Source: Tenodera sinensis (taxonomy: Eukaryota > Arthropoda > Insecta > Mantodea > Mantidae). Taken from it: a DNA stretch of 64,000 bases. The notes under the pieces are model-generated. The model searched no databases and was not told the origin of the DNA. It worked only from the letters and a program-made list of their open reading frames with translations. Below are positions 41,016 to 53,043 of the stretch, piece after piece (within the stretch, counting starts at the first letter, position 1; every line of letters begins with the position of its first letter). The translations under genes were made by a program, and so were the position numbers. The DNA is taken from contig CM060969.1 in the NCBI GenBank assembly GCA_030765045.1, positions 59,440,716-59,504,715 of the forward strand, in the 5' to 3' direction.

Positions 41016-42870
41016 AGACATAAAAAAGCAACAGGCGACAGCACCAATGAAAAAAGCCAGGATTGCTTCCTGGAATTCCCCAGAAATTGGCGATATAAAA
41101 GCACTGATTGGCATGATTATTAACATGGGGCTTCACCCTACTTCTGACGTCATAGACTATTTTTCTACAAGTTGGGTAGATAAATTTCCTTTTTTTGGTG
41201 ATGTATTTGCGCGTTATGAATTTCTACTTTTATTTTGGAATCTTCATTTTGCTCATGCTGAGGGAAACAGAAAACTATCAAAAGAATAGCTTATTCAAGA
41301 TGTAATGCAAAAAGGCAAAAATGTAGTTTATTCTACTCCCTAGGCCCTTTTGTATCAGTAGACGAAAGCATTATCAGCTACAAGGGAAGAGTGAAATTCA
41401 AAGTGTATAACCCAAACAAACCTACAAAATTTGGAATAAACATTTTCTCCTTATCTGATACTCCCAATGGATACCTATACAATTTTCAGCCTTATATGGG
41501 AAAAGTTGAATCCAATTCTAACCTCCTGAAAATTAACCCTGTTGTGAAAGACCTATATTCTTCCCTTCTAAAAGATCCAATAGACCCACCTAGAGGTTTC
41601 CATATTTTCATAGACAGGTATTAAACCTCACCTGAATTAGCTGATGAGCTGTGGAAAATGAATATGGTGAGTACTGGTACAGTTATGGGAACAGAAAAAA
41701 TATGCCATATCAACTGAAGCCAGGTAACATAAAGAAAATGAAAAAGGGTAAAATAAAAAGCTTCCAAAACAAAAAAATGCCGGCCTTATCTTGGAAAGAC
41801 AAAAGAATTGTAATCATGCTCAGTACCAGTCATAAGGGACAGAGGTTCCTTTGAAATTCCACACCAAGCAGCAACATTGAAACCAAATATTATTTTGGAT
41901 TATACTCAACATATGGGCGGTGTTGATAGAACTGATAATAATTATATTGCGCAGTATCAGTTTTGTAGAATGTGCAAGTGGTATAGGAAAATGTTTTTCT
42001 GGCTGCTGGAAGTGTGCATTGTGAATTCATTTCTGCTGTACACAATGCATATGAAAACAAAAAATAAAAAGGCTTTGTCGCACAGAAAATTTCGTAAGGA
42101 TCTGGTCAGATCTCTGGTAGCCGAGCACATGGGAACACAGCGAACTCGTGTCACATGGTCATGTTACTCAGGGCCCAACATTAGAAAGACTAAATGGATT
42201 TCCGCACTTCATTGGGAGATGAGAACAAGGAAGTTGGGCAAATCCTTGTGTGGTATGCAGGGTGAAAAACAAACCAAAAAACAATATACTTTTGCAAAAC
42301 CTGCATTTCCAAGCCGCCTCTTCAACCAGATGTGTGTTATAAAATATATCACACAGAACATTTTTAAAAGAAAGTATGCACTTCTTCGAACATTATGTAT
42401 TATTTATATATTTCCCTGTGTAAACAGTATTGAGATAAACAAGTCGCTATGAAAATCATCTACACATTTTAGATGCCCTAGCTAGGTGTAACTGCACATT
42501 TCTATCAAAACTTTTATAATTTATTATCATCATTACCGTTATTATTACAAATGGAAGTATTAAATATCAGAATGTGACACTATTTAGTTCCTGAAGCACT
42601 GCTGGTTTATTTGTGAATACCTATATGTACGAACTACGCTGTACAAAATGGAGAAGTGCTGCTTATGCCGTTTTTGTAACATTTTTACACGGATCAACAA
42701 AACTTCACTCCTGGACAGTAATGATTCAATTCAACAAAAAGCAAGGTACATTTGTGTTTATGTACATTTGAGCATGTTTATATAGTTTTAACTGTATTTA
42801 ATAGTTTCATACTTTAGCAAAATTGCCTTCCGCTCAGAGCCATAAAACATGTCCACCTGAGAAGGGTTAA

Positions 42871-43190
42871 TGCAATTTTTATGTTAAAAACTAAAAAATA
42901 ATAGCAATAAAAATAAACAAATAAAAAATTATGGAAAAACAGTAATCATGAATGATATAATTGGATAAACACATATACAAAAGGGAAACCTTTTTACATT
43001 CAATTTTTTTTGGGGGTTAAGTTCAAATCTGTAACAGCAATGTGCACCATATAAATAGTCTAATAGAAAAAAAGGTCAAAGGGCTTAAAACTTGATATCC
43101 CTAGATGAATGCCTTGACCATGAAAGCAGATTAAGAATTCTCAAAATTATAGCATCCCACTCCAACTCTAATGCAACAACACTTGATTGT

Positions 43191-43241
<51 letters not shown>

Positions 43242-43277
43242 AGAGAGAGAGAGAAAGTATGCTGTGACTGTTATAAG
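42871..43277. other. Noncoding interval with poly(A) tract
   Basis: A run of 48 A (43192-43239) followed by (GA)n marks the probable tail of a retroposed sequence whose body was not identified. GTTATAAG at 43270-43277 is the target duplication of the next hAT. Confidence 0.5.
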
Positions 43278-45445
43278 TAAAGTCCGGATTTCTAAGCAAA
43301 ATGCTTTAACTTTTTCTACAGCTTTAAAGGTAAGCAGAAGGGCTATAAGACACACCTAGATGAGCAACTTTAACTATCTTTGTTTGTGCTTATTTATGCT
43401 TATTTTGCAGGAAAACATTTTTGCTTACTTATTTTATGATGTTAATTAAAACAGCATATTTTACCCAAAACTGTAAATTTAAAAGAGCATATTTCACAGT
43501 TATCCGTGATTTATCAATGATTCGCTATTTTCTCGGTTAAATTCGTAAAAAAGAAACACTAGGATATAGGCCGGTGTTGTGAAATCATACTGCGAGGAGA
43601 AAAATTACTTGCTGCAATTAGTAGAGTGAATTCATCAGTCACTTATCGCCTGAGATAACACAATGATGTCATGAACAAGCATGTTGATTCCCCAGTTGCA
43701 AGCTGCAGCATTTAGTCCAGCAAGGTGTGCATGATTGCATAGAGTGTCAACTCATCAGTCAGATATCGCAATGATGCCATAAACAAGGATGCTGATTTCC
43801 TGAGATCAGAGCTGCATCTTCTTGCGCTACGGTTTTTAGCTCAGTTCGATGTTGCAGTTACGGAATGCCGCCCACAAAAACCTCTCAGTCAATTTTCCTA
43901 CACAAATGTGTGAACGAGTTTGGAAAAATATTTTTAGTGAAGATGGTGGTGTCTTATTTTGTTTAGTGTGTGAAGAGTGTTTCTGCAAAGAAAAAAATAT
44001 TACATTGTGCAGCACATTAATACAACAAGGCATAAAGAGAGGTTTAAGAATAAATCTAAGTTAAACCAGAAACTGATTAAAGGCAATGTTGGTGAACAAT
44101 CGAGTTCTAGTGATACATTTTACAAAGATCTGCGTTTAGCATTAGTGGGTTCAGATATTCCATTATATAAACTGAATAATACGCAGCTTTGTGTATTTTT
44201 AGAAAAATACACAAATAAAAAGGTGCAGGATGAATCTACATTGCGCAAAAACTATATGCCACAGTGTTTTCAAGAAGTGATTGGTAATATTCAGAATACA
44301 CTGAAGCATGAAAACATATGGATTTCTACTGATGAAACCACATATGCATTAGGACAGTGCTGTAGTTGGTGCTATGAAAGCAGGTAGCAGATCATTTCTT
44401 CTGAATATACGAGATACAGATACTTGGAACAAGTAAATTATACAACTGTTGCCAGATTTTTCAATGACTCGTTATCTTTCTTGTGGCCAGAAGGGATATG
44501 GTATGACAATGTATTGCTATTTGTCAGTGATGCTGTCCCATATATTGCTAAAGCAGGAGTTGGATTAAAAGTCCTTTACCCTAAATTAGTTCACCTGCAA
44601 CATGGTTTACATTGTGTCGCTTAAACTGTTACAAGCCAGTATAAAGACGTGGATCTTCTTCTTTCTAGTGTGAAGAAAGTGTTCATAAAGTGACCGATTA
44701 GAATTAAAAAATTCTGTGAACTACTTCCAAATTTATGTTTGCCTCCTCAGCCAGTTTTGACTCGGGGAATGTGGTTAGAGGCTGTGTCATACTATGCACG
44801 ACACTTCAGTGAAATGAAAACTGTTTTGAATTCCCTAAATGCAGATGATGCATTCAGTATTGCCATAGCAGAAGAATGTTTTGTTAAAAATGGCATACAA
44901 GAAAATATACAGTACGTCCATAATCATTTCTCCAAAATACCTAAAATTTTAAAGTAGTTGGAAGCTCGAAATAAGCCCTTGAACATTCACTTTCTCTGAT
45001 TCACGAAGTTTCAGTAACATTGTCGTTAGAAACACATGGGGTTGCAAAAATTGCTTTTGATAAACTCAATCAGATGCTACAGAAAAATTCTGGTTACAAA
45101 ACACTGTGTCAAATTTCTAAAAAGCTTTCTGGCAAAGAAACACACATTGAAGAGCAATTCACTGAAGAACTGTGGTGTTTTTCTCATGCACCTGTGACAT
45201 CATGCGACATGGAAAGAACATTTTCACTGTACAAATCACTTTTCACTGATTGACGCAGGAGTTTTACACAGGAAAATCTCAGGATGACCTTCCTTGTGTA
45301 CTGCAACAGCCTTCAATAAGGTAAGTGCTCTGAGAGACTATTTATTATCATTGCATGCATTCGTTTTTGCTTTATTTTTTGTGCTTATTTTCATCATTTT
45401 TTGTGCTTGCTTGCTATTTTATTTTGCTTAGAAATCCAGGCTTTA
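43278..45445 (+). mobile_element. hAT element (hAT-C), complete ends
   Basis: Perfect 8-bp duplications GTTATAAG (43270-43277 and 45446-45453) flank it. Terminal inverted repeats start TAAAGTCCGGATTTCTAAGC on the left and TAAAGCCTGGATTTCTAAGC on the complement of the right. Length is 2,168 bp. TGCTTATTTT-type words are dense near both ends. Confidence 0.9.
43865..45310 (+). pseudogene. hAT-C transposase, frameshifted
   Basis: The plus strand starts MPPTKTSQSIFLHKCVNEFGK at 43865 and shows a BED-type finger (C-x2-C ... H). It then reads IPLYKLNNTQLCVFLEKYTNK, ENIWISTDETT, WYDNVLLFVSDAVPYI, LPPQPVLT and a C-terminal VTSCDMERTFSLYKSLFTD dimerisation block. Shifts lie near 43960, 44060 and 44380, with stops near 44622, 44691 and 44955. 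It is the closest relative of hAT-B in the window. Confidence 0.8.
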
Positions 45446-45453
45446 GTTATAAG

Positions 45454-47830
45454 TAATGAAACATTGCAGCTAAACATACTTAGTTAAACCTAGTAACTTT
45501 ACAGGTAAACTGCTGTAGCAGAGATGACAAAGAGCCTACTTATTGCCACCTTCTATTTTATTTATTAGAAGACAGCTCTGAAAAGCAGATCATTAAACAA
45601 AACAAATTAGAGTTCAATGATAGGAAGATTGGAATAAAAATGATAGGCAAAGTTTATGCTAGTGTTACTTTACTTTTTAATGTTCTGATCATTATTTGTT
45701 GTTTCTTATTAACTGTAACACCCATTTGTGGTTTACCTTTGTTTCCAGAAACACAAGTTTATTTAGTAGTAGGAAATAAAATACAATGTACAGTCATTAA
45801 AAAAACACGGAGAAAAAGAGATGCAAGATGGACATCAGTCTCCATTGAATTCTTACATGGAATTTCTCCATTTCCTTCCAGACATTCATTCAGCATATGA
45901 AAACACTAATTACAATTGGTTTTCTATTACTCACTTGCATTCACTTTGAATAAATAATATTAGAAAAAAATTTAATTGTTTGCTCTACCAAATCTAACTT
46001 GCTTTAGCAAGATGAAACATCCCTCTTTAGTAACAGTTATCACATTTGAGATACAAAACCCTCATTTTGCAGCATTAGGGAATCTACAAATTTGTCAGCA
46101 ACACTTTGGCGAAACACAGAATTATTGAAAATGGCTTTGTTGATTGCATGTTACATACGTTATGAGGGATTATGATGCAGGTGCCTTAACCTAGCTTTCA
46201 TGTACTCTTGAGGCATGACAACAAATGAATCTGCCATCTTGTACCAACATGGCAATGGGTTAAGGTGAAAATGGAATACTTGAAAAGTTTCTCTTTTCAT
46301 CTATGTATCTGAATGATCAATGAAATAAAATTAATTAATTATTGTAATTTGTTCCAAGTACATCCTAGGTGTTGCTACATTTTACTGCTTTTCTTAAAAA
46401 GCTTTGAAACACAGTATTGTTCTGAACACTCTCTAACATTGCCTTTGCAATGCACAAAAAAGCACGGAGAGATAATTTATTCATTTGGACGAGGTGCTAG
46501 TTCTGCAGTCTCATTCTTAATTCAGTTCTTGGAGAACATGCCAGCAGAGCTCTACCTTTGGAAATCAATTTCAAGCCAAGTATCCTTTGCCTGAAAGGCA
46601 AAAATGTGCAATTCCTGAACAACAAATACAAAAATAATCATCATGATAGATGTTTCTGATGCAGAAACATCTACGCAGTGGTCAACCCACTTTGGAGCTT
46701 TCCAGAAATAGTGGTCTAAAAATTAATTTATATTTCTTAAGGATTTCAATAGTGGTAAGAGAACTTCATGTCTCCTTGGAGAACAATTAAATGGCAATGG
46801 AAAAATGGCTCATATTTCTACATTTCAAGATAGAGCTCCAAATCAATAGCAAACTGGTACTGCACAACAATTTCTTCTGAAATTACACCACTGTTACCAG
46901 CTGCTAATCTGAGAACACAGAGACAAACAGGCACTCACAGTCTTTGATTAGTGTTCTAATGGTAAGAGATGATTCATGAAAACTTTGTGTATATGTATTG
47001 TTATGTCCTTTGCAAGTTCAGCAAGACAACCTATGACCTGAGTTAAGATCACCTAGGTGTTGAATATGGTATTCACTCATTCACCTATTCAGAAATCTTA
47101 CTTAGATTTGATTTCTGTCAATTTTTTCCTCTCGCTCAATTGTCACTGCACAGTTGTGAAAGCTATTTTCAAGTGATAACTTGCATCTATTATGATACAC
47201 TTTGTACAACTCAGGCAACAATTATTCATGATAAGCAACAGTTTGTGACTTTTTAAATTCATGTTTACATCTTCCTCTCTTTCACAGTTGCAAGTTCCTT
47301 CAATGAACCACTAAATTTGTCTCTCACATTCATTGGTGAAACATTTCACTTTCAAAAATTTCTAGGGAATCTTGTGAATTTCTACACAACACTGTCTATT
47401 TTACTTAGTTTTCTACTTTATTATTTTCATTGTAACATACCTTTTTATGAAACATAAGCTTCATCTCTAACCAAATTTTATGTTGTACTTGTAGAAAGTC
47501 GTGCATCTTTTAACAGATGTCTCACAAAGATTCTTCCAGAAATTTCATCAAGTATAAATTATTAATATTCACCATATGCCAATTCCATTTTCATGACCAT
47601 TTTGCAACACCTCCTTCAATACAATTTAGACAGGTTGCAAGGTAGAGTTCATGTAATTAACATATGTTTAAATTCACATTAACTTTTACTTTCTCCTAGA
47701 TTTTAATTTAGATTTCTTCAGTCTTCTCATAGCAAGCAGGTAAAGTTGACAGACACATGTTCTATTACACATCCGTGTCCTCTGAACAGTGCCAACCAGC
47801 CACATCATGCTGCAGAGCTATGTCTGAGAA
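45454..47830. other. Longest interval without recognisable elements
   Basis: About 2.4 kb of AT-rich sequence with only short frames. No transposon end, tRNA-like head, or convincing exon with splice signals was found. It may be unique host intergenic or intronic DNA. Confidence 0.4.
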
Positions 47831-47885
47831 GTACTTGAAGTTGTAGTGATGAACAGAGGAGTACCACCTAGCTTGGGAAGGCCAA

Positions 47886-48084
47886 CATCAGTTGCTAACA
47901 CAATTCTCTTTGCCATCAGATACATGATTTGTTTCAATGTTAACAGCAGACTGGCATGTGGTTGGCGATGGTGGGCGGAAGACTTGAGCATACGGAAACA
48001 GAATATGGCAGCGAGCTGCATAATCTGCTGCTTGAGCTGGACAAGGGCCAAATTCCTCACTCCTGAGAGCCTCGAGCACCCTGG
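47886..48084 (-). CDS. Possible host terminal exon, unidentified
   Basis: On the minus strand TTTGAATGTTGTTTACAG just upstream of the block would make a good splice acceptor. After it the frame reads NCTRVLEALRSEEFGPCPAQAADYAARC and on through HILFPYAQVFRPPSPTTC to a TGA at 47886-47888. The composition (higher GC, balanced residues, no repeats) stands out from the surrounding AT-rich DNA. I do not recognise the protein. A second minus-strand frame is open over the same stretch, so the frame choice is not certain. Confidence 0.35.
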
Positions 48085-48578
48085 TGCAGTTCTGTAAACA
48101 ACATTCAAATGTGTCAAACAAACATTCTTGAGGCTATATTAACAATATGGAAGTTCATGATAGTGTTGTTGGATCAGATTAAAATAGAAAAATGGGTTGA
48201 TTAATAACACTAAACAACACTCACCTTTTAAATTTCCTGGAACCTGTTTCAGAGGTTCTCCATTATCAAATGGACATCAACTGAACTTCTTTGTAGAGGT
48301 TACTCCTTCCATAGACTGCTCTGATGGTGATTCTAAGAACTTGTACAATAGGTCATTCTGTGGGACATCAAAATTGAAAACTCTGTCCTTGTTCTTCCAG
48401 ATGAAGATCTGTTCCCATGTTGATAATTCTTGGTTTCCTGATATTTGTTTCAATAGCTGATCTGGATTAGTGTCAAGATTTTCTTTCCAAAAGAGGGTGG
48501 CAAAAGCTTATTTTTCTAGTGTTTGTGTTTTATACATCTGAAATGTTCCTCGACTCTAGTTTCCAATTCCTCTTAGTT

Positions 48579-48938
48579 CTTTTCTTCTTTTTCTTTACCT
48601 GATTACCCTCCCTCCTAGGACTTACAAGCCAATGCTTAGGGTCAGACGCCTGTTGGGGAGCACAGGAACCTATGGACCAGAGTGAAGACCAGGAAGCAGG
48701 TGGTCAGCCAAGTACCAGGTATGATAATGAGGAAGAGGATGATATGAAATGCTGTGAAATCAATGACTGGAAAGGTGATAATGAATCAATAGGTGGAACG
48801 AGTGGCAGGGGACACTGGAGAAAACCTGCCCTGATGCCGCTTCATCCACCACGAATACCACAGGCGGGTACCTGGGATCAAACCCAGGCCACCTAGATGG
48901 TAGGTGAACACTTTAACCACTCAGCCACAGTGCTGCCA
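48579..48938 (-). repeat. tRNA-derived SINE, family S1 (second copy)
   Basis: The minus strand begins GGCAGCACTGTGGCTGAGTG with B box GGGTTTGATCCC and continues with the same body as 33300-33545 (GTGGTATTCGTGGTGGA). The tail is purine-rich (AAAGAAAAAGAAGAAAAG). Perfect duplications AATTCCTCTTAGTT at 48565-48578 and 48939-48952 show it landed inside the left arm of the palindrome. Confidence 0.88.
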
Positions 48939-49239
48939 AATTCCTCTTAGTTTCTCCTATATAAACCTAGTTGCAGTTATTGCATTCTATTTGGTAGATT
49001 CCAAATTTTTTATTTGTTGGAATGCTGTCTTTAGTGTTTGAGCTGATTATGACTAATGTTATGCTCTTTAAAAATATTTTGGAATTTGTCAAATGTCTGT
49101 GGATGATTAGTGAATTTTTTGAATGAAATCTCCTTTTTTGGTTTGCTGAATGTGGTTGTTTCTTTTAATAGTTTTTTTCTTTTTTGCTATATTCACCTTT
49201 TTATCTATCAGAGCTATATTCATTTTTTATCTATCAGAG

Positions 49240-49740
49240 CGAAAAAGAAAAAACTATTAAAAGAAACTATCACACTCAGCAAACCAAAAAAAGAGATATT
49301 CAAAATATTCACTTATCACCCATACACATTTGACAAATTCAAAAAGATTTTTAAAGAACGTAACATTCAGGAGGCTCCAATTAATGGATACAGCATAAAA
49401 AACTACTCAGCTCAAACGCTAAAGACAGCATTCCAACAAATAAAAAGTCCAGAATCTACCAAACAGAATGCATTGTTATTATTAGCTAATGCTGGATTTC
49501 TGATAATGAAGTCATTAATCCTCTTGCTCTCCAATATTTTTCACTGATGGATGGGCCGCCAGAAGTGGCTGGACATATACAGAATGCAATAACTGCAACC
49601 AGGTTTATATAGGAAAACTAAGAGAAATTTGGAAACAAAGAGTCAAGGAACATTTCAGATGTATAAAACACAAACACTAGAAAAATCAGCAGTTGCCATC
49701 CATTTTTGGAAGGAAAATCATAACATTAATCTGTAACCAT
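49240..49740 (+). pseudogene. Penelope-like C-terminal region with GIY-YIG-type remnant
   Basis: The plus strand encodes KPKKEIFKIFTYHPYTFDKFK and IQEAPINGYSIKNYSAQTLKT. After a break comes SGWTYTECNNCNQVYIGKL, then WKQRVKEHFRCIKHKH. The pattern Y-C--C---YIG ... R--EH is that of GIY-YIG endonucleases found at the C-terminus of Penelope-like retroelements. Reverse transcriptase blocks were not found. The inverted partner of this piece lies at 48939-49215. Confidence 0.5.
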
Positions 49741-50325
49741 TAAAGCAAATATCAGGAAGCCAAGAATTATCAACATGGGAAAAGATCTTGTCGCATAGGG
49801 AAGTTGTGACCCATCGCCCAGTTGGAAACCACTGCAAACAGCCATCTGAGTACTGTCAGGAAAACCAAAACCTTTCATAGTTGGGAGGTACTGCCCAATC
49901 CTTACCTTAAGAACTAAGGATCTACCAGAGTACCCTGGAGATAAAACAGGGACCTTAAGTAAAGTCAGATTCAAAAGAAAAATGTGAGAGCCTCGGAAGA
50001 TCCGAGGTAAATCCCTGACGCCTCAATAGTAGAACAGGGAAGTTGAAGTAGAAGGAACAGATCTTCATCTGGAAGGACAAGGACAGAGTTTCTAATTTTG
50101 ATATCCCACAGAACGACCCATTGTACAAGTTCTTAGAATCACTGCCAGAGCAGTCTACAGAAGGACCAACCTCTGCAAACAAGTTCAGTTGATGTCCAGT
50201 TGATAATGGAGGAAACTACCCTCCATGTTCTGGGAAATTTAAAAAGCAAGCGTTGTTTGGTGTTATTAATCAACCAATTTTTCTATTTTAATGTGATTCC
50301 AACAACACTGTTATCAACTTTCAGA

Positions 50326-51290
50326 ATATTAATTCTTAAGGTGTCTACAGTTGGCACACCAAGAATCCTATCAATCCAAACCCTTTAAGAGAATATGCAT
50401 TCAGACCAAATTCTACACACATAGCTACTACAGTTTTCAGAGAAACGTGCATTTTATGGAAAAAAATTAAAAAGCTTTATATCAGAAAGAATATAAGATA
50501 TGCTTTATATAAGAATAAAGAAAGGATGAAAATAGCAATGTCAAAAGCATACTGAGAACATGAAAAATAAAAATTAATACTGGAAAGATTGAATAAGATT
50601 TTGAAACCTTTGGCTCCCAGCCATAATTCACATCACTGGCTTAGAAATCAGAAAATTATGGTTTAAATTCCAGGTGTCATCTCTATATTTCAAATCTGAT
50701 TCATCATTGTTAAGCATTGCCCTACACATGGCTTATAAATAACTATTTCAGCATATGGCCAGTTGCCCAATTACCCTTTACCCAATTGCCATGTAAACCT
50801 TACAGTTTAATTTTATACTTTTTAGATGTTATTTCTTTGTTAACATAAAACAAAAATTGAAGTATAGAACATTGATTGCAGCTAGTACTGACTGTATTAA
50901 GGTTTATAATTACAACATTTCAAAACCATTTAAGTAAATATTGATACACTAAAAATATATTTTATGCATTTAATGGCACTAGAGTTTGCTATATTCCATG
51001 TGAGTGATACTCCTAACTCTTGATTTGTCATGTTATGTTCAAGAAAGAAGCCAAAGTAACAGTGATCATCTTTCTTCAGAATCCCTGCTTGATAAATATG
51101 TGCTCCTGAGCAGTAGCAGTTCTATATTTTTTAAATATATGTAAAATTTGTTCTATACTAGTAATACTTGCATAACAAGCAACACATAAGTCCCTGTGTT
51201 AATGAAGCAGGTTTCTTTACATTATAAACAAAAATTTTTAATGGTACCATAGAACAGAACATAAAATGAAAGCTTTGAATATCTTATTTA
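50326..51290. other. Interval without a supported gene
   Basis: AT-rich noncoding sequence with only short frames. No repeat partner in the window was noticed. Confidence 0.4.
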
Positions 51291-51299
51291 ACTTATTGA

Positions 51300-52220
51300 A
51301 CTAAAGTGGAATAAATATGTATCATTTTTTGACACAGTCTCCATGATGTTCAACATAGTACTCCAGTGTATAGAAAGCGCATGGCCTCCTCTGGAAAAAA
51401 TATTATTTTGTGGTTGTGGTGCAGCCACTTGTCCACCTCTTCTTTGGAAAGAAACTTCTTCCCTCCCATTGCCTCTTTCAGTGGTCCAAACTTGTGGTAA
51501 TCACTCAGGGTGAAGCCTGATAAGTATGGTGAATGTGGAAGGGTATCAAAGTGAAGGTCGGTAATGGTTACAACTGTTGGATGGGCAGTATAAGGCCGAG
51601 CATTGTCATGTTGCTAAATGACACCAGTGGCAAAGGTCCACACTGCTTTGATCTGATTGAAGTCAAAGATAATTTTTCAACCCACTAGAACATGACACAC
51701 TGGTGATGGTATTAGCCCTAGACATAAGATAACACCTCGTTCATCCCAAAAGAGAGTCAGTGTAACCTATCCTGCAGATGGCTACATCTGGAACTTCTTG
51801 GAATTTGGTGGTGAGGAAAAACTATTACTTGCTTGCTGTCTTTTTGAGTTGGTGGTAGTGTACCCTGATTTCGTCCTCTGTAATGATTCTTGCAAGTAAG
51901 CAAGTTTCTGTTTCAGAAAGTAATGCCACCACAAAAGTTCTTCAAAGGCATTAACACATTCCTCTTTCAATCCTGCAGTGAGCTGCCACGGTACACACCT
52001 TGCAGACACTTTCAAAACTTAAGCATGTCATGAATAAAGTGATGTGCTCTGACATGATTAATGTTCAATACTCAGAAAACATATGACAATGTTTTTCTTC
52101 AGTGGAGCATTTCGCAAGTGAGGCAGCCATTTTAAACTGGTATTGTGGCAGCATTTTGATTATCTGCAGTATGCTGCCACCTGTGGGGCATTCTTTAAAC
52201 CATGTAACAGTACTGCCCAC
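51300..52220 (-). pseudogene. mariner transposase relic, internally deleted
   Basis: The minus strand shows MAASLAKCSTEEKHC near 52140, then VSARCVPWQLTAGLKEE, HDNARPYTAHPTVV and a LPHSPYLSGFTLSDYHKFGPLKE block, which contains the HDNARPH and SDYHLF catalytic signatures. The helix-turn-helix region and the part around the first catalytic Asp are mostly gone. No clear inverted repeats remain. Confidence 0.65.
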
Positions 52221-52848
52221 TTGCAGAACAATGATGCAAATATTCAAATTTTTATTATATTAAAGTTTTCATTTGAATTCTCCTCGTAGTTGTACTTCTG
52301 GTGCTAATTGAAGTCAGCAATAAAACTTGCTGCAGGAAGAGAGAGGAGTAAATTCCTAACTTTATTATAGAAACACTGTTCGAAGCACTGCTTGCTTTGC
52401 CTTCATTTAGGTATTGTTCAGTATTTAGGAGAAAATATTTTAGCCTCAGCTGAAAACTGAGACATAGACTGCAGAGGCCAGCTCCAAGGCACATTGTCAG
52501 TACATGTGCCTTCTAATCCAATGGATGTGTGCCTGACTCTTGGTTTGTGTGAGCAGTCCAGATAAACTTTAAGCAGGATGTTTCCTTATTCTTAAAAGTC
52601 AGGTAATTTCCATATCAATGGAGCCCATATTAAAAAACAGGCAACAATAATCCCAAGGGAAGGAAATACATCATTATTATATTCCATTTCAGCAATGTAT
52701 TCAAATCTTATAGGCTGCTTAATATTCCAAACTTTTATGACGCATACAGGAAAACAGATGGCCATACAAAAATGACAGCTCCCATCTTTGACTTTCATTG
52801 TTTGGTACAATAGGACAGTTAATGATTTGAAGCTTTACTGGCATTGGT

Positions 52849-53025
52849 TACTGATGATAGTTTCTTGGGCTAACACCCAGGTCAAATTCGGGTAACTGCC
52901 CAAGCTTTGAGCAGCAAAGTCAGTTGCTGAAAGCTTGGGCACTTACCCAAATTTGACCTGACTGTTAGTCTGAGAAACTCCCAAATTTGACCTGACTGTT
53001 AGTCTGAGAAACTATCACCAATAGA
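52849..53025. repeat. Short palindrome with tandem-duplicated arm end
   Basis: AGTTTCTTGGGCTAACACCC... (from 52858) pairs with the complement of ...GTTAGTCTGAGAAACT. The centre is AGCAGC...GCTG around 52916. The right arm ends in a ~34-bp direct duplication (52946-52979 and 52980-53013). This looks like a small foldback element. Confidence 0.7.
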
Positions 53026-53043
53026 ACAGTTGAAGCTCTATCT

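Larger units (their letters stand above)
39998..42452 (+). pseudogene. piggyBac transposase, broken and twice interrupted
   Basis: The start is near 39998 (MVGKRG), where a one-base shift leads into LTEQEIVELFNKSDSKLSDF. The family P SINE enters within this N-terminus, and a second SINE enters after EQTCIQG. Catalytic blocks are VDESIISYKGR (first Asp), FHIFIDRY followed by a stop (second Asp region) and GGVDRTDN (third Asp). A Cys/Lys-rich C-terminus follows, where piggyBac proteins have a Cys-rich finger. Further stops and shifts occur around 41289, 41624 and 41670-41860. It cannot be active. Confidence 0.85.
39728..42866 (+). mobile_element. piggyBac element interrupted by two SINEs
   Basis: TTAA flanks both ends (39724-39727 and 42867-42870). 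The termini begin CCCTTTGC on the left and CCCTTCTC on the complement of the right. Without the two SINEs the length is about 2.48 kb, typical of piggyBac. The left end also has CCCATATATGGG twice (near 39748 and 39778), a subterminal palindrome. Confidence 0.88.
48150..50325. repeat. Large imperfect palindrome carrying Penelope-like sequence
   Basis: The left half (48150-48578 plus 48939-49215) is the reverse complement, at roughly 80-90% by eye, of parts of the right half (49240-50325). Matched blocks include ends (AAAATAG...TTGATTAATAACAC), a TTTTATACATCTGAAATGTTCC block and the centre (ATTTGTTGGAATGCTGTCTTTAG). The right half has about 270 bp (49785-50055) with no partner in the left half. 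The loop at the centre is only about 25 bp. Confidence 0.8.

Noticed and set aside
40902..41136. Phe-, Lys- and Ile-rich frames across the poly(A) tract
   Set aside because: They come from the 58-A SINE tail and the adjacent (AAT)n run.
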